DNA of 64,000 nt, from contig JAGTWJ010000011.1 in NCBI GenBank assembly GCA_020064725.1, forward strand, positions 1,116,001 to 1,180,000, in the 5' to 3' direction. Source of the stretch: Drechslerella dactyloides. Its lineage: Eukaryota; Ascomycota; Orbiliomycetes; Orbiliales; Orbiliaceae. The translations under genes were made by a program, and so were the position numbers. Shown in pieces: positions 46,593 to 57,420 of the stretch. The stretch's first letter is position 1. Each line of letters starts with the position of its first letter. The notes beneath the pieces were generated by a model that was not told the DNA's origin, ran no database searches, and saw only the letters and a program-made list of their open reading frames with translations.

Positions 46593-49500
46593 ATGCAGAC
46601 CTTCAATGGCGGTAGCAATTTACATAAGTCGCCATCGATGCAATGTCACCACACACGGGCGGCCGCTGGCTTATTGTCCTTCCTTCCTTCCCACTAGTTA
46701 GATCGATTTAGCAATCTTCTGGAAGGAATTTAAATTACACAAACCTCACAAACCGCAAGAAAAACCGTACACGGAAGTCAAATAGCCTAAAACCAGAACC
46801 GTCCCTTACACTTGTCTCCCAGCTGCAGCTTCCCGAGACTACTCCCCAGCTGTGACACAGCAGGCAAACGGACACTCTGGCCCTGGAACCCGATGCTGCT
46901 ATCCGGTTCATGACGGTCATCTGAGTTATGCATGCACAAGTCCGCATTCTGTTATATAGAGTCCAAAACGGTCCATTGTTCACGGGTCCATCCTTGACCC
47001 ATGCCGCTATTGACTTTCCTTCCTCGAATTCTATTGGAAAAGTCAACCGTAGCTTCCTGGCACGTGTGCTTTACTGATTGAAGATACGCTGAGCATCTAG
47101 TATAAGCAGTGTCAATGACATACCCGAGACTAATGAAGACATTATCGAATGACCAACGTTGCACGAGCCTGTTGATTAAAACGACGCAGCTATAACCGCC
47201 ATGTCGGGGTGGGCCAATCGATCCTAACCAGACCTTCTAAAACCAACTCAAAATTTAGATATGCATATATGCCGCGGAGGACAAGATGTACCCTCACTTA
47301 CCCCGTCTACGACGAACAGTTATCCGGGGTGTATCTAAATTTGCAAACCCTTAGTTTACGGCTCCGCTCAACGGCATCCTACGTCTCCGGTATGTTGTCC
47401 GCCAGGATATCGTAACTGCTAGATTGGCGAGTAATACTACCAGACAGACTATGGACATTTTTCCCATTTGCAGCCTCAAATCGAACTATTGCCCAGTCCA
47501 CAGAATGGGCAAGAAGAACAAGCAAGAAAAGGCTCCGATCGATCATCAGTTGTGGATTTATATGTAGAGCTAGAGCGGACAGCCTGATCCAGCGGAAAAT
47601 TCTTTATCTCCGCAGGCTGAGAGATCGCGCTAACGGCAAGACACGACTCGGCCAATTGGTCCTTAGTGTTTGATTTTGTGAGTATGCCGCATGCAAACCA
47701 GGCGATCGATACAGCAGGTGATGCTCCGGCCCCTCGACGCCCTTTGATTCGTGAGACGTCGTTCAAAGGTTCAAAAAGTCAAATTAGCAACTGTGAAATT
47801 AAAATCTCTGATTCGACATTCGAGCTTCTTACCGGTAACTATGCGGAAACAAAAAAACCGTTTACTCCAACCCGCGGGCCTTCCCTCGTTCATTCCGACC
47901 GGCTAGTTTCGATTTTTAATACAACAAATAATTGTAGCCCGTAAAAACTGAGCGAAATAAAAAAGCGTCCGCCGCATGCGCGCATACCTCAAGGTATGTG
48001 TCCTGTCGTCCCGTCTGCCATCCGCTACCATCCGCATGGTAAGTAACCTAAAACAGCAACGCCCATTTAATTTCGACGTCTCAGCCTATAAAATATATAC
48101 ACGCAGTTGCAATTGTAGATGTGAATGCGCGGTTATATAATTATGGAATTTTCATGCAACTACCACAATTCGACTTAGTTTACAGCTATATGGAAGGATC
48201 AGAAGACAGCTTCGAAAAGGGTTTGTAATTACAAGCCGGTCTAAATCTCCAGTATGTTCTCAGCTTATCTCATCAACTAGTATAAACTTGCTCGCCGGAT
48301 CCATTCATGAGCTAATGATTGTATAATCACTCTGAATTGGGGCCAGGTTCCCGAATCATCAAATTTCTCCGTCATCCGGTGAGGCCGCAGACGGCACAAG
48401 GTATAGTATTAAGCAAGTGGTCTATTCGCATTACGTTGAAAAATTGAAAATTTTTGACACTCAAACTGTTCCTGAAAGTATGTGTCAATATATATCCGAC
48501 TCGTACGAAATGTAGGTACCCATCAATGCATCTCTAAGGAAGCGTATGCCGTCCTTCTAGTTTCCGCAGATCGATCAAAGCCAGATCGTAAAATAAGCTG
48601 CGCTTTGGTTCTTCATGATCGGATGGCCTATAGAGCGAAATTCGAGAAATTCAAAATCGCATGCGTACTTTCCAGCAAGGTCCCGCATGCATCGTATCAG
48701 GTGCCGATACGTGTATAGGTACAGCCGATAAACACCGCAGATATACATGCATATGTGTGTATACAGCTATGCGCGTACCCCGTTGTCACACCCAAGTTCC
48801 TCGACCCTGATGTGATTCATCGATAACAGCGTGACGTACAGGTACTTGGGTTGCACCGGGCATGGAGATTGAGCAATATCCAAAATACCACAACGTACAT
48901 GTTTCGTTTCTAGTCTGGCCTTCGTGCACATCTATCGTCTATTCTTTCTGTGTAACTATATGCGCACATATTCTATTCAGGTAACTCTCTGATGTCACGT
49001 CACACAGAGGCACAGCATCGTTACACAAGCTGGCCGGCTTCCGCATCTGTCAGGTACGCGTATACGAAGGGCACGAAAACGTGCGGCAACGTGCGTGCAG
49101 GCTAGCCCCCTCGCTCGTCAGCAACCTATATACACACTTGTACGGTTTTATATGCTGTGAATCCAGGTACTACTTGACTATCGTCAATTCGTTCGCCTGG
49201 TTTATAGCTATACAGACGTCCGAAATCCAGCCTCCAGGATATCATTATGAACGTGCAGAATGACCTCGGTAATTATGCCCGCTTGCTCGCAAAAACCTAA
49301 CGTTACGTTTCAAACTTGAGAATGAGCCAATAACCGGGATACGAGGTGGTATGTGCGACGATACATCGCATGATATCGTCATGTAGATGGATGGTTGTCT
49401 CATCAATCGGACTGTCAGTCCTTAGAACGAAGGAGGCATCAAGATATATATCTACGTCCATCAGGACACAGATACGTCCAATGGTAGCTTCAAATGGAGA

Positions 49501-50881
49501 AATTCAAGACTAGATCAGAGGCCAAGCATGAGCCAGGAGGGTCACGCATTGGTCATATATTAATCACACCGATCACCCATGCATGGGCCGGCTGCCTTGT
49601 ACATATTGCAAAATGCAACCAGTACCTAGTTGATTAATCACAGGGGGGTGATGTCGAATTCGTCCGAGCGTAGCTTTCGTACGGGACAGGTTCGCTCATG
49701 GTGGTCAGCACTACACCCGTGCCTTCCGGCATCCGACAGATCTAACATCCTGTGTAGTTGGTGCACCTATCTGTAGTAGCCGCCCACGTTTCGTTTTTGT
49801 ACGTGATCCTAGAGTGTTTTTTCTTCTTTTGTTTGGCCATTGTATTCGTCTCCTACCGGCTTGCCGTAGCTAGATATCCTTCATGTACATGGTAGGCATG
49901 CAGGGTCTACCAGGGTAAAGATTCAGTGATACCCGCATGTACGTGGAAGAGTTCAGACCTTGTTAATGCAGCTTGAAACATTTGCTTCTGAATCCTGCGA
50001 TATCGGCAGACAGTCGCCGCAGGATCCTGGACCGGACCTGCACCTTAAGGCCTTTCGTCAGGGTCGAGATATCCAGACATTTTTGCAACAAATATGTGAT
50101 ACGACGCTCCCGTATACAGCTTGCTCCTCAATCCCATTGCCACAAAGTCACATTATATTACATTACACCGATTTCTTGTACTAAAAACCAAGCATACGAA
50201 CATAGATAACAGATTCATATGCACGCCTAAATGACACTATACCGGTATCAAAATATATTAAATTCGTGTAGCTAAATGATCGTATTCTTGTTTAAACTAA
50301 CCGAGAGTACAGTTGGTATCATCACACGATTGATGAGGATACATATTAACATTGGGATTGTCCGTAAGGCGGCACTTGCAGACACGCACGTATTCTCAAG
50401 CTGACTCGCATGTGGAAAACAGTGAAGTGGATTCAGAGGTTCGCTTCCTGGAGCCGGCCCTGGTCTGTTGCATTGTATTGAAGACCCGAGCTCCATGGAT
50501 CCGCATGTGCAAGGCAAGCCCCGAATCCAAAATTATTTACGCGTATAAGGTTCTACTACAATAAAGGAGAGATGCGGTGTGGCTTGTATGAGCCAGCTTG
50601 TTAGACTATTATGAGGCTGTAGTTGATGTTGGGACTAAGCTCATCCTTGCTGGTACACAGCTAAAATGTGCATATGCGGCTCTTGCAGCATACTCGTTTG
50701 TGAGACCGCCTGATTATCACGCTATCAACTCAAAGCTCAACTTCGACCCTATCATCGCCACACCCATCGGCAACGTCCAAACTTGACCCCGGCATCACCT
50801 TCGCACCAGGTCACCAGGTCTCCAGACCACCAAATCGATTGCATTCCATCTACACACGATATCTCCACGTCGCCTGCCGTA

Positions 50882-51588
50882 ATGTCGGACATCATCAACG
50901 CCAACCCCACCATCCTCAACCCCTCAGACCTGCCCACCCGCAACTCGCACGCCCGCAAGAAGCAGTCTTCATCTACCTACATTGCCGACAGCATCGCCCG
51001 ACTGCCGCCTTCGCGCTCACTCCTCTACGATCCTTTCTCTCCCCAACCCGCCAGCGAGGACTCCGCGTACGCCTCTGGCGCCTCCGACGAGGGCGAGGAT
51101 GAGGACGAGACTGCCGCTGAAGATATCGACGAGCAGGAAATATACGGTGCAACCCCACCACCCGCGTTCCCGGTGAAGAAAGGGCAAGCTTACTGACAGA
51201 CTTCATTATAGACCTGATCTCCACGATTTCCGACCCGGAGCACCCTCTCTCCCTCGGTGAACTCGCCGTCATCAACCTGCCCCACATCCACATCTCCCAC
51301 GGCACGCCCACGCCCGACAACCCGACGCCCATGTCGCACGTCCTTGTCGAGATCACACCGACTATAAACCACTGCTCCCTCGCCACCGTCATCGGGCTCG
51401 GCGTCCGCGTGCGCCTCGAGCAAGCGCTGCCGCCGCGCTTCCGCATCGACGTCAAGATCCGCGAGGGCACCCATCAGAGCACCGATCAGGTCAGCAAGCA
51501 GCTGAACGACAAAGAGCGTGTGGCAGCTGCTTGCGAGAACGAGACGCTGATGGGTGTGCTGAGCAATATGCTGGCGACCTGCAAGTGA
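50882..51588 (+). CDS. CIA2: CIA2/MIP18-family cytosolic Fe-S cluster assembly protein
   Basis: Two exons (50882-51146, 51212-51588; 65 nt intron with CTGAC and ATAG) give 213 residues. The N-terminal half is polar and acidic (SDEGEDEDETAAEDIDEQEIY). The DUF59/MIP18 domain starts at DLISTISDPEHPLSLGELAVI across the splice, followed by VLVEITPTINHCSLATVIGLG with the conserved reactive cysteine, then LPPRFRIDVKIREGTHQSTDQ, KERVAAACEN and LSNMLATCK. Cia2 with Cia1 and Met18 passes Fe-S clusters to cytosolic and nuclear apoproteins such as DNA polymerases and helicases. An in-frame ATG at 50783 would add 33 unconserved residues; MSDIINANPTILNP is the typical fungal start. Confidence 0.94.
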
Positions 51589-51919
51589 TCTGTCTACTTC
51601 CATTCTCCATGCATCTATCTGCGATTTAATTGCATATAGATGTGGTTTCACCTGTATACATGCCACTTAGCGGGTGTAGTTAGACGGCTGTACGATATTC
51701 ACGAAGTTTTTTAGGAGTTACTGAGTGACAATATACCATGGTACCATCTATCTCATTTCCGTAAGAATGCAGCGCTAGCAGTGTTGATATGGCCAGCCGG
51801 TCAAAGACCATAGCTCTAAGAAAATAAATCCTATCGTACAATCTATCTGCGATGTAAAATGCACACCATATACGATAAAGACTGCGCGCATCGAATTAAC
51901 AAGGACGAAGATAGCCTCC
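51589..51919. other. Convergent 3' region between CIA2 and SNU114
   Basis: About 330 A/T-rich bases. Nothing recognised beyond transcript ends. Confidence 0.6.
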
Positions 51920-54900
51920 TTAACCCAGCAGCCCAGATTCCTGCAGACTCTTCTGCAGCTCCGGCTCCAGAAACTTCGCAATCGTGACATCCTCGCTTAA
52001 CCCCTTCCGCCGCCTTGTCTTCAGCGTAAAGTCCCTCGCCAGCGCCTGCGCATTTGCCGGTTCTAACGGCCGCAGCTTAATCTCCTTATCTAGCGGATCG
52101 CCGGGAACGACGCTCCACCTGTCAAACACCAGAGATACAAACGCCTGACCTTGTGTATGGATCTATACCCCGCATCACAATCCGTTAGAAGATAGCCCAA
52201 CCATAGTATAGAATAGAAGGAGCAGAGTATATCTTACCCTAAGATCAGTCTCGAACCCGAACGAGTCGATAACCGGGATCAACCCCTTCACCAAATATAG
52301 AGCTACAAAGCAATCACCATTAGCAAATTTGCCCCACAGACTTATGTATAGATACGACAGGAGAACTCACGGGTGCCGCCGATTGGTCCATCAGTTAGGA
52401 CATGCCCTCGCCGTTTCGCCAGGACTGTATAAAGTGGGCTAACGCTGTCCGCTGGGCCCGTCATATGGCAAGAATACATCGGCTCCATCAGCCGCGGCGA
52501 CGCCATCAGGAACGATGAGTAGCAAGCACGTCTCGCTGTCGGTATAACCTGCCCACCGCCACGGAATATCGCCTCGCTCGCCAGCGATGCATCCATCAAT
52601 CGGAACTTTGTATTTCGAATTGCTATATCGCCCATAAAGATAACCATATTAGCATCCCAACTGCACATCTGCATATAGATACTGAGCGCACGCAAATGAT
52701 GAAATACAAGGGAGTAGACTTACGTTCTTCACAGAGCGGTCCCTCGCGAGTACCCCACGCAAACCCCTGCTTTATCGAATCACGCACGCTATTCAACAGC
52801 TTCTTGTCGACCTCCGACGGCAGTGTGTCGTCCTGCAAGATGTTCGGGCTCGTCTCCTCGGGCCCGAACGCCCAGATGCTCCGGCTAGCAAGCACATCCC
52901 AACCGTGATTCTCCTCGAAGAATTTGCCGACCTTCCGAATCGGCCATTTGATGCTGACTTTCCCGCTCTCGATATCCCGTGCTACATCCTCCTCAAGCGG
53001 CTCCGCGACCATGGTGATCTTGTTCTTCTTGTTCGGCGTCATAGCGTAGCATTTCAGCGCAGACATCTCGACGACGGTCTCGCAGAATCGTGTGACGGGA
53101 TCGGAAACCTTGAGCTCCATCTCGGAGTAAAGCCGCCGCAGGTCGTGAAGCACACAGTCCATGTAGAGCTCGCCAGTCCCCAAGATGATGTGTTCGCCTG
53201 ATTCCTCCACCTTTGTGACGACTAGTGGGTATGACTTGTTGATTCGGCGGAGACCGTCCAGCATTTTCGGTAGCTCGGACGGGTTCACAGGCTCGACTGC
53301 AACCTTGAACACAGATTCGGTAAAGTGCTTGATGGGCCGGAAGATATATGCATCATCCTCCATCTTGGGTGGCACCAGCGTCGCCGTCTTGACGATCGAG
53401 TTGTCGATACCGCCGAGCAAGCACCAGCATCCAGCAGGAACACCAGACGTAGGGACTTGGTACCTCGTCTCCGCGACCCAGACGTCGGATATCGTCGCCA
53501 GCGTCATGTCTTCCTCATCATCGATCGTGTACCCCTCACCCAGCACGCGGACCTGATCCCCAACTTTGACCGTCCCGGACATCACCCTTCCAAATGCGTG
53601 GAACCCCGTCGCATCCGTCGTATTGTACAGTTTTGTGATCTGCACGACTAATGGCCCGTTCGGGTCACACGTCAACATTGACTCCGCAACGGTGCTATCC
53701 AATGGTCCGGTATAACACGACTCAATCTTCGCCCGTGCTCCAGCCACCGGTGACGGGACATGTTGCAAGATCATATCCACAAACCCTGTAGCGGTGCCGA
53801 AAAACTGCTCGCACACAGCCTTCAACAGATCACCCGCATCCATCTTGTACTGTGCGGGCTTCAACTTGATCCCCAGCCCGGCCAACGTCGCCGTCAAGCT
53901 CTCCGCACTCTCGCCGATTGTGTGCGCGTAGAGTTTATACAGCGGCTCCAGCACAAAGTGTACAAAAGTCCGCTTCGCGCCCTTCTCCGCTGCCCTCTGT
54001 CGCGTGAACTTGCGAGTCCCAGGACTAAAGTATATGTCCCCCCACATGCGCCGCGCGAACCCTTCCACATCCACACCGGCGTACGTATCCGCATACATCT
54101 TCGCAAATGATCTCAGCGAAAAGCACCACCGCATCTTCGTCGACGCGAAGCACACGTTTCCTTTCTCCGGTGACAGTCGCAAGTCGTCGCGGCCCGGCGC
54201 CGCCTCGGCGATGATTGTGTTCACCTGCTCGACCGTATGCTTGACTTTAAAGTACGCTTCCGTCGGCGGGATCTTCAGCTCGAGGATCAATCGGTCCATC
54301 TTGTTGACGACCAGGACCAGCGGCAGGTTTTCCGTAACCGCATATTTGACAATCTGCTCCGTATTGATCATCAACCCTTCCACCACGTCCACGACCAGCA
54401 CTACCCCGTCCGCGAGACGGAGCGAGGCGGCCACCTCGTCGACAAAGTTGACATGACCCGGCGTATCGATGACGTTGACCAGGTGCGACTTCCCCGCTGA
54501 CGACTGCAGCACCAGCGACATTGGCGACGACTTGATCGAGACTCCACGCTCGCGCTCCAGCGTGTGTACATCCGTGTATCGTAGCTGCGGCTCCTCCCGT
54601 CTGCCGATAGCCTTCTTCTGGTCGACGATGTGCGTTTCCAGAACCAGCATATCCATGAAGGCCGTCTTGCCGTGGTGCAAGTGGCCCGCGAGGGCGACGT
54701 TGCGCACCTGGTCCGGAAAGCTCATCATGTCCATCATGAACTCGCGCGAGAAGTGCGTAACAGGGAGCTCAGCCTCCTCAACGATGAACTTCTTCACCTT
54801 AATCGGCGCGATGATGGGCTCGGATAGCGGCTGCGCGTCCTCCTCCTGCACCATCGCCTCGACATCCTTGCCGTAGACCTGTTCTGCAGTCGGATAATAT

Positions 54901-55259
54901 TGTTTGTCCTCGTGTAATATGACGGCGTTCGAGGCACCTTCGTCGACTTCCATCAGCTGCATGTCGTTACCCTCGTCATCATCGTGTTCGCGTGCCTCCT
55001 CGTCGTCGTCGTCCCGGTCAAAGTCGACATAGGCGTCCGCGCCGCCATCGTCTTGTGCGGAGGCATCGTCCGAGTCGCCGGCGTCGCCGATATAGTTTCC
55101 GAATCTGGCGGAAGGGGAAGAATCGTCAGTTGTGGGCTTTTATCACCGATGCGCGGGGGCAACGGCGTGTGACTGTTAACGATGGAGGTCTTAAGGATCA
55201 TTGGATCTTGCTTGCTACGTGGGTCTGGGGGTGACTTACTCGTCGTATAGGTCATCCAT
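51920..55259 (-). CDS. SNU114: U5 snRNP GTPase Snu114 (EFTUD2)
   Basis: Five exons (55259-55240, 55104-52724, 52622-52371, 52302-52238, 52162-51920) join in phase to 986 residues, the expected size. An acidic N-terminus (MDDLYDEFGNYIGDAGDSDD...) leads to the EF-2-like GTPase: G1 AGHLHHGKTAF, HTLERERGVSIKSSPMS, G3 DTPGHVNF and G4 NKMDRL. Domains II-V follow with HAFGRVMSGTV, RINKSYPLVVTKVEESGEHI, GTGELYMDCVLHDLRR, and the C-terminal PIRNTKFRLMDA and RRACYSSFLMASPRLMEPMY. Snu114 controls Brr2 during spliceosome activation and disassembly. All junctions are conventional GTAAGT/GTGAGT-type donors, and the first exon is only 20 nt. Confidence 0.96.
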
Positions 55260-55684
55260 GGCGAACTAATGATCTGATTGATCGATTTGCTGGAAACTGG
55301 GAGGAGGATGTCGTGTTCTCGACGGACGAGCGGTGATTGGCAGGTCGTGGTGATGGGAGCTGGCGTCGCGCGAACCTTGTCAGTTCGAAGTTTTTGGGTT
55401 AAAGCAGCAACGCCACATTTAAGCTCGCGCTGTGGCGCTGTGGCGCTGTGGCTTATACTCATAGAGCCCACAGGATCCTTGAGAAGGCAACAGTATAAAA
55501 TCAAGAATCATAAATAAAGTAGAAGATGAAGGCTATGTATATGATGATATCTATAATACAGATCCCAATGTTCATCTCATCGTCGAATATCATAAACAAG
55601 AAAGATAAAAGTATATATAGTAAAAGAACCACCTCACTTTTGAAAAGCCATTCTGAACACCACACCAGATGCTATAGCGCTAAC
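55260..55684. promoter_or_regulatory. Upstream region of SNU114 and 3' side of the ZIP gene
   Basis: About 425 bases. It holds the GCGCTGTG triplicate listed at 55427-55450. The rest is A/T-rich with no coding evidence. Confidence 0.5.
55427..55450. repeat. Three tandem copies of GCGCTGTG
   Basis: Three exact 8-base copies about 170 bases upstream of the SNU114 start codon. They may be a promoter element array or replication slippage; the sequence shows only the repeat. Confidence 0.85.
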
Positions 55685-57420
55685 CTAGGCAAATGCTCCG
55701 ACAAAGGCCATCCCAAAAGCACCAAGAAATACGCATAACGATGCTTGAATTCTCTTCTTCCCCCTCAAGATTTTCCAGCTCTCGTCCGTCAAGAAATCCT
55801 CAGCGAGAAGCTCAACAAGACCTGCGAACAGTAACAACCCCGAGCTGATGGCGTTCATCACTCCAACCATCAGCAGGCCGACCTCGCTCGCCGGGTCGTA
55901 CAACGTATGTGTGGCGAGGCCAATAGCCTGTCCGATAGGCGTCGTAGTCCCACTAGAAAGAAAATGCGATCAGCGGTCCGCATGAATCGTATACGGGAAA
56001 TATTCAATCCTGCACTCACTATGCCAGAGCCATCAACCACGGCTTCATGGACCCAGGCGGAAATATCGTGATGGCAGATATCCTAGCACCCAACGCCAAG
56101 CCCTCGAATGTTTCTATCACGGATTATTAGCTTACCGCCATGGGATGCCTCATAACCCAGGTAGAACAGCTTACGATGAAAGGAGATGGCAATCAACAAC
56201 ACGATGAAATTCGACCCCGTTGAGACACTCAGCGCCATCCCAATGAACACGCTATGGAACAATATGCCTGCTTCCAGCAACATCACCTGCAGCAGATTCT
56301 TCTTCTGCTGGGCAATCTCCGCAGGAGACATCTTATCAGCGTGAGATATAGACTTCTTCCGCTGTTGCCCCGTGGCATTGCCGTTGCTCGTGACCTCAGG
56401 CTCGATTTCATCGTCAGAATCCGAGATAATCGGCTCGAGCGCAATCGCATCTCGACTATTCGATCCGGTACTTCTCGCGTTAGTTGAGAGGTCGCATGCA
56501 AGACGGCCATAAAATTAGAGAAGCTGCATACCTCAATGTAATATTATTCAATTGAGAGCTTATGCTGCCGCTTCTTGTCCGCCTGTGGACTGACTTCCCG
56601 AGCAAGCTACTGGCAGCTTCTCCGTTCGCCTGGTACTCAGGGTCTTCGTCCGGGTGGAGATCAGGCCGCATAGCCGGCGACCCCGGGGCGACCATCTGCT
56701 CAAAATCGCCGTGGCTATGGCTGTGCGTCGGCGCGCCGAACCCGCTGAATATCATCTCGATTGTGACCACGAAGAACACGGCGGCAAGGGCAATGGCGCC
56801 CGCCATCGCGGGGTACGTTTGCGTCCAGAACTTCGGCAAGCATGGATCCGTTAGGGAGATGAACGCCGTCGGAAGAAGCTACTCTCAGTCAGCAGATGTA
56901 TAAAAGATATGATATACGCTGCGTATCCTCACATGTACGAACGCCGTCGCGAGTAGAACTCCAGTTCCAAAGTGGCGGGCCAGAAACCTTTAATCTCTAA
57001 ATCAGCCAACCCGCCTCGCAAATCCACACCTATAGACGAACCGCTTACAAGAAATGATGAGGTACTTTGAGCTGTGGCACCCGTCTGACGATAATCGGGA
57101 AGCCGCACGCTACACGTTGTCACGAGACCAAGTTAGCGCGCAAGCTCATACTACCGTGTACTGCAGACAACAGCTCTCACCTAATGTACTCAGCACCAGC
57201 ACTATCACCAGCGCCAAAACATGGAGCCCGGTGTCATAAGAGCCCGAGCTCTTGCTACCACATGTCGACTGGCGTTCGAGGGCGATGTAGCGCGACGGCT
57301 GCCCTAGTCGCGCGGCATAACAGTCAGCACGGGGTCGTCCAACAGCAGGCAGGGATAACGCGCGGGTATAAAGGTACCTTCAGTGAGTCTTTTCATGACT
57401 TCAATCGATGCTCCTTGCAT
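55685..57420 (-). CDS. ZIP-family zinc transporter
   Basis: Eight exons (57420-57378, 57303-57181, 57109-57049, 56987-56933, 56878-56532, 56473-56175, 56113-56020, 55952-55685) join in phase to 429 residues. After a short polar N-terminus (residues about 1-35, cysteine-containing) come transmembrane segments: LHVLALVIVLVLSTLACGFP, ARHFGTGVLLATAFVHLLPTAFISL (over two splices) and GAIALAAVFFVVTIEMIF. A cytosolic loop has HSHSHGD and a Ser/Arg-rich part. Then come LLEAGILFHSVFIGMALSV (metal-site His), FIVLLIAISFHQTFEGLALGARI (second metal site, over a 61 nt intron), GTTTPIGQAIGLATHTLY and MNAISSGLLLFAGLVELLAEDF. This is the Zrt1/Zrt2-type plasma-membrane zinc importer pattern. Expression is probably zinc-regulated, but I see no clear Zap1-type site upstream. 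Confidence 0.93.

Larger units (their letters stand above)
43211..50881. other. 7.7 kb stretch without a recognisable gene
   Basis: No frame exceeds about 170 codons, none shows a known motif, and I could not link frames into a spliced gene on either strand. The part next to 43210 must be the promoter of the Zn2Cys6 regulator; the part next to 50882 that of CIA2. It holds the palindromes listed at 43391 and 46569 and short GCGGGCAA direct repeats near 45,330. Base composition drops towards A/T after about 47,000. No transposase or reverse-transcriptase remnants were recognised. Confidence 0.55.

Noticed and set aside
47975..47995. Zinc-response-like element (ACCTCAAGGT)
   Set aside because: One base short of the Zap1 consensus and more than 9 kb from the ZIP gene with two genes between; not credible as its regulator.
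51147..51211. Read-through ORF end of CIA2 at 51196
   Set aside because: The frame ends soon after the GTGCAA donor; splicing rejoins the conserved DUF59 domain in phase, so the short ORF is not the product.
56114..56135. Apparent 22 nt intron (GTAAGC...GATAG) in the ZIP gene
   Set aside because: A donor further upstream (56174) gives a normal 61 nt intron and restores the conserved HQTFEGLALG motif in phase; the 22 nt reading is only the tail of that intron.
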